Source: Pseudomonadota bacterium
GTDB lineage: Bacteria; Pseudomonadota; Gammaproteobacteria; Steroidobacterales; Steroidobacteraceae
Direction: 5' to 3'
DNA length: 12,604 nt
Assembly: GCA_021820785.1 (NCBI GenBank)
Contig: JAKADE010000043.1
Location: 1 to 12,604, forward strand
The position numbers and the translations under genes are program-made. Below, piece after piece: positions 7,706-12,604 of this stretch. The first letter of the stretch is position 1. Each line of letters starts with the position of its first letter. The notes beneath the pieces are model-generated. The model saw nothing but the letters and a program-made list of their open reading frames with translations. It was not told the DNA's origin and did not search any database.

Positions 7706-8354
7706 GTTACGTGGACGGTTCACCGGTGCCGCGCCGGTCGAGCGCTGGCAGTTGCCCGAAGTCAGCGGGCCGGTCGTCGAGCTCGCCGATGCGCGTCGGC
7801 GCAATGACAACGAGCTGCGTCAGGCGCAGCAGCAGGCCGAGATGCGCGGCTACCAGGCGGGCATGGAGCGCGCCGAAGCGGAGCTGCGCGCGCGCTCGGC
7901 CGCAATCGATGAGCGCGTGCAACGTCTCGATTCGCTGCTCGCACTGATCGCCCGGCCGCTCGAGTCGCTCGACGCCGAGGTCGAGCGCGAACTGGTCGAA
8001 CTTGCGCTCGCGGTCGGCAAACAGCTGGCGCGGCGGGAACTGCGCACCGAGCCGACCCAGATCATTGCGATCGTGCGCGAATCGCTCGCGCAGCTGCCGC
8101 TGGCGGCCCGCGAGGTGCGCGTGCATCTGCACCCGGAAGACGCCCAGACGGTGCGCGAGCGCCTGGCCGCAGGCGGTGGCGAGCGGGCCTGGACCCTGAT
8201 CGAGGATCCGACCATGACCCGCGGGGGTTGTCTCGTGCAGAGCGAGGCATCCCGGATCGACGCACGGCTGGAGAGCCGCATCGCAGCTATTGCCGCGAAC
8301 GCCCTCGGCGATGAACGCGTGGGCGATCGGTCGGCTGCAGCGGAGACACCATGA
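7698..8354 (+). CDS. fliH: FliH, flagellar export ATPase regulator
   Basis: FliH binds and restrains the FliI ATPase and tethers it to FliN at the C-ring. I chose TTG at 7698 as start because AGGAG at 7687-7691 sits 6 bases before it. It yields a 218-residue protein of normal FliH length, and the frame further upstream is only a shadow of fliG. The N-terminus has the RWQLPEV segment expected for the FlhA/FliN-binding region. A charged coiled-coil follows at roughly 34-75 (one GxxxG, GYQAG). The conserved C-terminal domain contains [19 protein letters not shown] and [14 protein letters not shown]. The start overlaps the fliG stop by 8 bases; the end overlaps fliI by 4 (ATGA). Confidence 0.94.
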   Translation: MSELRGRFTGAAPVERWQLPEVSGPVVELADARRRNDNELRQAQQQAEMRGYQAGMERAEAELRARSAAIDERVQRLDSLLALIARPLESLDAEVERELVELALAVGKQLARRELRTEPTQIIAIVRESLAQLPLAAREVRVHLHPEDAQTVRERLAAGGGERAWTLIEDPTMTRGGCLVQSEASRIDARLESRIAAIAANALGDERVGDRSAAAETP

Positions 8355-9709
8355 GCGAAGTGCTACAGCTGAAACGCGCTGCGGCCTGGAGCGCCGGATT
8401 GCGTCGCACCCGGCTGTCGGTCGAGCAGACCGAGCCGCCGCCGCTCGAGGGGTGCCTGACGCGCATGGTCGGCCTGACGCTCGAGGCGGCGGGATGCCAG
8501 GCGGCGGTCGGCGACTACTGCGACGTGATTGCCGGGGACGGCTCGCGCATCGAATCCGAGGTCGTCGGCTTCGCCGGCGATCGGCTCTATCTGATGCCCG
8601 CTGGCGATGCCCACGGGCTCGGCCCGAATGCACGCGTCATTCCACGCCGGCACGCCGGCACGGTGCACGTCGGGGAACAGCTGCTCGGGCGCATCGTCGA
8701 CGGCAGCGCGCAGCCGCTCGATGGCCTCGGTCCGCTCGGCTGCACCGACACGGTCCGTCTCACCGGGCGTCCGATCAACCCGCTGGCGCGCCAGCCGATC
8801 AGCGCACCGCTCGACGTCGGCGTACGCGCGATCAATTCGCTGTTGACCATCGGCCGCGGGCAGCGCATCGGACTGTTTGCCGGCAGCGGTGTCGGCAAGA
8901 GCATGTTGCTCGGCATGATGGCCCGCTATACGAGCGCCCAGGTGATCGTCGTCGGACTGATCGGCGAGCGCGGCCGCGAGGTCAAGGAGTTCGTCGAACG
9001 GATTCTCGGTCCGCAGGACCGTACCCGTGCAGTGGTGGTGGCCGCACCGGCGGATGCACCGCCGTTGACCCGTCTGCGCGGCGCGTGGCTGTCCACGGCG
9101 ATTGCCGAGTATTTCCGTGACCGTGGCGCGAACGTGCTGCTGCTGATGGACTCGCTGACACGCTTCGCCCAGGCGCAGCGCGAGATTTCCCTGGCGATCG
9201 GTGAGGCACCGGCCACCAAGGGCTATCCGCCTTCGGTGTTCGCCCGCCTGCCGCAGCTGGTCGAGCGCGCCGGCAACGGCGCCGAGGGCAGCGGGTCGAT
9301 CACGGCGTTCTACACGGTGCTCGCCGAAGGCGACGATCAGAACGATCCGATCGCCGACTCGGCACGCGCCATCCTGGACGGACACATCGTGTTGTCGCGG
9401 CGGATCGCGGAAAGCGGTCACTACCCGGCCATCGACATCGAGGCGTCCGTCAGCCGCGTCATGAATGAAATCGTCTCCCCGGCGCATTTCGCGAGCGCGC
9501 GGCAGTTCCGACAGATTCTCTCCACCTACCAGCAGCATCGCGACCTGGTCGCGATCGGCGCCTATCAGCGCGGCAGCGATCCGCGGGTCGATCAGGCGAT
9601 CAGCCGTTGGCCGCGGATGCAGCAGTTTCTCCAGCAAGACGTGCACGAGCGCGTCGATCTCGGGGCGAGCCTGGGTGCCCTCGAGAGCGTGCTCGCGGAA
9701 GGAAATTGA
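8351..9709 (+). CDS. fliI: FliI, flagellum-specific export ATPase
   Basis: FliI is the hexameric ATPase that energises and orders flagellar protein export, an F1-beta homologue. It has 452 residues, the standard length. Walker A is GSGVGKS (178-184), followed by [16 protein letters not shown]. Walker B is VLLLMDS with the aspartate at 267, then [11 protein letters not shown]. The [25 protein letters not shown] stretch is typical of type III export ATPases. The N-terminal beta domain ends at [17 protein letters not shown] 8351 overlaps the fliH stop (ATGA), and the stop overlaps the fliJ start by one base (TGATG). All catalytic features look intact. Confidence 0.97.
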   Translation: MSEVLQLKRAAAWSAGLRRTRLSVEQTEPPPLEGCLTRMVGLTLEAAGCQAAVGDYCDVIAGDGSRIESEVVGFAGDRLYLMPAGDAHGLGPNARVIPRRHAGTVHVGEQLLGRIVDGSAQPLDGLGPLGCTDTVRLTGRPINPLARQPISAPLDVGVRAINSLLTIGRGQRIGLFAGSGVGKSMLLGMMARYTSAQVIVVGLIGERGREVKEFVERILGPQDRTRAVVVAAPADAPPLTRLRGAWLSTAIAEYFRDRGANVLLLMDSLTRFAQAQREISLAIGEAPATKGYPPSVFARLPQLVERAGNGAEGSGSITAFYTVLAEGDDQNDPIADSARAILDGHIVLSRRIAESGHYPAIDIEASVSRVMNEIVSPAHFASARQFRQILSTYQQHRDLVAIGAYQRGSDPRVDQAISRWPRMQQFLQQDVHERVDLGASLGALESVLAEGN

Positions 9710-10164
9710 TGAAAAAATCACAACGGATCGACATGGTCCAGCGCGTGGTCGATGACCATGAGCGGCGCCGCGCCGAAGCGCTCGCGGTGTGTGAGCGCCG
9801 GGTGAGCGAAGCGCAGGCCCGGCTGCAGGAGCTCGAAAGCTACCGCAGCGCGTACATGCAGGAATTTGCGCGCCGCGCCCAGGCCGGCCTCAATGGCGCC
9901 AGTGTGCGCGAATACCAGGTCTTTCTCTGCCGGCTCGATGAGGCTCTGCAGCATCAGGCGCAGATCGTCGCTCAGGCCGAGACGGTCCGCAGCGCAGAGC
10001 TGGAAAACTGGCGCAATGCCGCGCGACGTGCCGCTGCGGTCGAGACCGTGGCCGAGCACTGGCGCGCCGAGGAGCGGCGCGTGCAGGAACGGCGCGAGCA
10101 GCACGAAACCGATGAACGATCCCAGCAGTCCTGGAGTCGCAGGAGTCAATTGCGTGTCACCTGA
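9709..10164 (+). CDS. fliJ: FliJ, flagellar export chaperone/ATPase stalk
   Basis: FliJ is a small coiled-coil protein that sits in the FliI ring like the gamma subunit of F1 and binds FlhA. The product has 151 residues from ATG 9709, which overlaps the last base of fliI and follows GGAAGGAAAT. The sequence opens [21 protein letters not shown] and is almost entirely charged helix with Arg, Glu, Gln and Ala repeats, as expected for a two-helix antiparallel coiled coil. Sequence identity in this family is low. The call rests on size, coiled-coil nature and position between fliI and fliK. It overlaps the chosen fliK start by 11 bases. Confidence 0.92.
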   Translation: MKKSQRIDMVQRVVDDHERRRAEALAVCERRVSEAQARLQELESYRSAYMQEFARRAQAGLNGASVREYQVFLCRLDEALQHQAQIVAQAETVRSAELENWRNAARRAAAVETVAEHWRAEERRVQERREQHETDERSQQSWSRRSQLRVT

Positions 10165-11338
10165 AGCTCTGCTGTCCGTCGGCGTCCCGGCGGCGAATGC
10201 CCCGGCGGTCTCGTCCTCGCCGGGTCCGACGTCCGGCGGCGGCGCCACTGTTGCCGGTCCCACCGGTACCCAGGGGAGCGGCAAGGCTGGTTCCGGCGAA
10301 AATATGTCCGGGGCTCCGAGCGGTTCCGGTGCAGCGAACCCGCAGCAGAGTGCGCAGGCGCCGAACGCGCAACAGCGACAGGGCAGTTCGCCGCAGAACG
10401 GCAGCCCGAGCAAGAGCGCCTCGACGCCGCCTCGCGCGCGCAACGGCTCGCAGATGAAGCACGGTGCACCGGCGGGGAAGAATTTCTCCCAGGCGCTCGC
10501 CCAGTCGCTCGCGGCTCCGGCGAAGCCGATGATCGCAGTGCTCACGGGCAAGCCGACCCCGCCCGTGGCGCCACCGGTGGACAAGGCACACAAGTCCGAT
10601 CCGGTGAGTGCGGCAATGGCGCTGATGGGTCAAGCGGTCCCGAACACCGCGATCGCGGCGCAATCGGTCACGACCGGCAAGACAGCGGCATCGGCGGTGG
10701 CGCCGACCGGTGGTGCAAGTGGTGTCACACCCGCGGCTCCTGCCGCCGAGAGCGCGGCGCACAAGTTGGCCCAGACCAAGGCGCTGACGCAGATCCCCGG
10801 GTCCGACGCGCACAGCGCACCGGCCTCCGGCGGACAGAGCGCCAGCAATGCGCAGCTGGTCAGTGCCGGTCAGCTCGCCGCCGGAGTGCATTCGGCGCCG
10901 CGCCCGGCGGCGGCACCAACCGCGACGCTCAGTGCGCCAGTCGGGTCGAGCGGCTGGAACGAACAGCTCGGTACGCAGCTGACCTGGATGGTGAGCAAGG
11001 GTGTGCAGAATGCGTCGCTGCAAATGGCGCCGCAGCACCTCGGCCCGGTGCAGGTGAGCATCTCGGTGCACCACGGTCAGGCGAGCGTGTGGTTCGGCGC
11101 GGCGCAGCCGGAGACCCGCCAGGCGCTCTCGCAGGCGCTGCCGCAGCTGCGCGCCATGTTTGCCAGTCAGGGGCTCGCGCTGACCGATTCGGGGGTGTCG
11201 CAGGATGCCCCGCGCGATTCACGCCGTGCGGCGCGTCCGGCGGTCAATGGGGTAGGGGAGGTCAGCGCCGCGGACGGCACTGCGGTGACGGTGAGCGGCG
11301 GACTTGCCGGCAGCGGGTTGATAGACACCTACGCCTGA
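10154..11338 (+). CDS. fliK: FliK, flagellar hook-length control protein
   Basis: FliK is the exported ruler that measures the hook and switches FlhB specificity. I chose GTG 10154 because AGGAG at 10141-10145 lies 8 bases upstream; ATG 10112 is the alternative but has a poor ribosome site and would overlap fliJ further. The product has 394 residues. Roughly 1-265 is low complexity, rich in Ala, Gly, Ser, Pro and Gln, as usual for the ruler part. The conserved C-terminal hook domain (about 270-355) contains LQMAPQHLGPVQVSISVHHG (starting at residue 289), ASVWFGAAQPETR and LPQLRAMFASQGLALTDSGV. It is the last gene of the plus-strand run, stopping 18 bases from the convergent gene. No intrinsic terminator is obvious in the gap. 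Confidence 0.93.
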   Translation: MSPEALLSVGVPAANAPAVSSSPGPTSGGGATVAGPTGTQGSGKAGSGENMSGAPSGSGAANPQQSAQAPNAQQRQGSSPQNGSPSKSASTPPRARNGSQMKHGAPAGKNFSQALAQSLAAPAKPMIAVLTGKPTPPVAPPVDKAHKSDPVSAAMALMGQAVPNTAIAAQSVTTGKTAASAVAPTGGASGVTPAAPAAESAAHKLAQTKALTQIPGSDAHSAPASGGQSASNAQLVSAGQLAAGVHSAPRPAAAPTATLSAPVGSSGWNEQLGTQLTWMVSKGVQNASLQMAPQHLGPVQVSISVHHGQASVWFGAAQPETRQALSQALPQLRAMFASQGLALTDSGVSQDAPRDSRRAARPAVNGVGEVSAADGTAVTVSGGLAGSGLIDTYA

Positions 11339-11356
11339 GGCGCGCCGCCGCCGCGA

Positions 11357-11923
11357 TCAGTCGTGGCGTTTCGGGCCATGCCGGCCGGCGATCTGGCGCC
11401 GGTGACGGCGGAAGGCGATCTTGGCGAGGATGCCCGAGAGCGCATCATCGAGCGGCGCAAAGCGCACCTTGACCTCGCCGGCGGGCGACACGGCGGTGAC
11501 TTCGGCGACTAGCCGCAGGGGCTGCGCCACGCATTCGTGCAGATAGATCTCGAGGTGCCCGCGTGCCCCGACGGCCGGCGGCACTTCGGCGGCACGCCAG
11601 AGCGCGCCGCGGGCGTTGAACCGCAGCGGCATCGGCTGCGGACGCGGGCGATTCACCGCGAGCAGCTGCCCGACCAATCCCAGCAGCAGGGTCATTTTGC
11701 GGTCCAGCCGCTGGATATCCGCTGCGAGCGGTGCGGTCTCGTCGGGTTTCTCGACCAGACCGTGGTCCTCCAGGGCGTCCCAGGCCTGCAGCACCTGCAG
11801 GTTGCGCTCTGCGAGTGCGGCTGCCGCGGCCGGATGGGGCGCCTGCCCGTCCCAGCGCAGCGGCAGAACGTCCTCGACGGCGAGCTCCTCGTACAGAACG
11901 ATGGTATCGGCGGTGTCGAACAT
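11357..11923 (-). CDS. Atypical PilZ-domain protein (tPilZ-like, non-canonical)
   Basis: The 188-residue product resembles the tetrameric PilZ family typified by Xanthomonas XC_6012. It has an N-terminal strand segment (TIVLYEELAVEDVLPLRW, 7-24), then two helical stretches. The second (APLAADIQRLDRKMTLLLGL onward, 64-90) looks like the heptad helix that holds the tetramer together. A PilZ-like barrel follows (98-160), and the protein ends in a basic helix and tail (FRRHRRQIAGRHGPKRHD). The classical c-di-GMP motifs, an RxxxR just before the barrel and D/NxSxxG, are not evident: NARGALW occupies the likely place of the latter. Direct nucleotide binding is therefore doubtful. It is probably expressed with the upstream zinc-ribbon gene (31-base gap). 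Only a weak ribosome site precedes ATG 11923. The family call is from memory of the fold pattern, without a search. Confidence 0.72.
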   Translation of the reverse strand: MFDTADTIVLYEELAVEDVLPLRWDGQAPHPAAAAALAERNLQVLQAWDALEDHGLVEKPDETAPLAADIQRLDRKMTLLLGLVGQLLAVNRPRPQPMPLRFNARGALWRAAEVPPAVGARGHLEIYLHECVAQPLRLVAEVTAVSPAGEVKVRFAPLDDALSGILAKIAFRRHRRQIAGRHGPKRHD

Positions 11924-11954
11924 GATCGGGCGGGTGTCCCGGAGCGCGTACCGT

Positions 11955-12604
11955 TCAGCCGGCGTTCGGCAATGAGCTGACCCGGGGCGGGTTGCGCGCT
12001 TCTTCGTAGAAGAACCGGCGCACCCGCATCGCCTGCTGGAGCCGCCCCCGACGCACGTACGTCTGGTAGAGCAGATCCTTCATCACCTCCAGCAGCACGC
12101 CCGCCTCATGGCTCTGCAGCAGCGGGATGCCGGGCCGGGGATCAGAGGCGATGCCGAACAGCACGCTGCGGATCTTTGCGAAGGTGTCCGGCGCGAGCGC
12201 GGCGATGTCGCGCACTTCGTTGAGCGCATCGAACAGTCTGAGCTTGCCGGCCTCGCCGAGATCGCTGAACAGGGCCTGGGCGGTGCGCCGGCACATCGAG
12301 GCGAATGCGTTGTAGGCGCCTCCGGAGAAGCACGTCAGTGCCTCCTTGAACAGCAGCTCGACGTCCTCCGGCAGGTAGGTGCAGTCGAAACGCTCGCGCG
12401 GGCGCTCCACCTCGGCGAACTGGGGAGCGAGCTCGATGCGCGTCGGGGCATAGGCACGGACGCTGAAGCGCAGGAAGATCGGCGCCAGACACGCGTCGCA
12501 GCGGAACACCACGCCGATCTGCGCCGGGCGGTAGGACTGCAGCTCCTCGAAGCGCGGGACCGCGACCGGGCTGACGTGCGCGAGGGCTTGGCAATGCGGG
12601 CAGG
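11955..12604 (-). CDS. Zinc-ribbon protein with DUF4145-like domain (N-terminus beyond the window)
   Basis: The frame is open from the right edge to TGA at 11955 and gives at least 215 residues. A GTG at 12512 could be taken as a start, but upstream codons continue the frame and encode CPHC about 28 residues before CDAC. Together these CxxC pairs form a likely zinc ribbon, so the true start lies to the right of 12604. The rest is mostly helical and matches the pattern of DUF4145: LLFKEALTCFSGGAYNAFAS, then MCRRTAQALFSDLG, FDALNEVRDIAALAPDTFAK and a later HEAGVLLEVMKDLLY. The biochemical role of this family is not established. It lies 31 bases upstream of the PilZ-like gene on the same strand, so the two are probably co-transcribed. 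Confidence 0.68.
   Translation of the reverse strand, partial: CPHCQALAHVSPVAVPRFEELQSYRPAQIGVVFRCDACLAPIFLRFSVRAYAPTRIELAPQFAEVERPRERFDCTYLPEDVELLFKEALTCFSGGAYNAFASMCRRTAQALFSDLGEAGKLRLFDALNEVRDIAALAPDTFAKIRSVLFGIASDPRPGIPLLQSHEAGVLLEVMKDLLYQTYVRRGRLQQAMRVRRFFYEEARNPPRVSSLPNAG

Noticed and set aside
6587..7810. 407-codon minus-strand frame opposite fliG
   Set aside because: Shadow of fliG and its junctions with fliF and fliH; no domain signature.
9607..9708. N-terminal extension of fliJ into fliI
   Set aside because: It would overlap fliI by about 100 bases and adds an Arg-rich shadow sequence; ATG 9709 has a good ribosome site and yields normal FliJ length.
8363..9721. 452-codon minus-strand frame exactly opposite fliI
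   Set aside because: Shadow frame; fliI on the plus strand carries all ATPase motifs, and no promoter or ribosome site supports the antisense reading.
11339..11356. Possible bidirectional terminator between fliK and the PilZ-like gene
   Set aside because: The 18-base gap is GC-rich but shows no clear stem with a T tract on either strand.

Overview
The window is a chromosomal flagellar locus from a GC-rich gammaproteobacterium. Three things point there: FleQ-type and FleR/FlrC-type sigma-54 activators beside fliE-K, consensus sigma-54 promoters, and a CRP/Vfr/Clp-type site in front of the fleQ-like gene. Genus and species cannot be told from the sequence. Nothing suggests a plasmid, phage or mobile element, and codon and base use look uniform.

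Layout. (1) Positions 1-1934, minus strand: fliL-fliM-fliN-fliO (fliO cut by the window edge), tightly packed or overlapping. They encode the FliL stator-associated membrane protein, the C-ring switch proteins FliM and FliN, and the start of the export protein FliO. A near-perfect sigma-54 promoter at 1979-1996 fires into fliL. (2) Positions 1935-2270: a divergent intergenic region with that promoter, an AT-rich patch, a perfect TGTGA-N6-TCACA site, and an apparently untranslated leader. (3) Positions 2271-4598, plus strand: two AAA+ sigma-54 activators. The first is FleQ-like, the second FleR/FlrC-like. Both lack an N-terminal receiver-type domain, and no FleS/FlrB kinase gene lies between them. 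Paired hairpins and a second sigma-54 promoter separate them. (4) Positions 4609-11338, plus strand: fliE-F-G-H-I-J-K, the MS-ring/rod junction, rotor, export ATPase complex and hook-length ruler. Genes overlap or abut and several starts are translationally coupled. (5) Positions 11357-12604, minus strand, convergent with fliK: a small atypical PilZ-type (tPilZ-like) gene and, upstream of it, a DUF4145-like gene with an N-terminal zinc ribbon that runs off the window.

Working model. A CRP-family protein probably controls the fleQ-like master regulator. With sigma-54 that regulator would activate the fleR-like gene and the divergent fliLMNO operon. The fleR-like gene reads straight into fliE-K. 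The unusual points are the stripped-down regulators, the missing kinase, the split of fliK from a divergent fliLMNO, and the PilZ/zinc-ribbon pair beside fliK. I found no wholly new system; these regulatory departures are the best leads.
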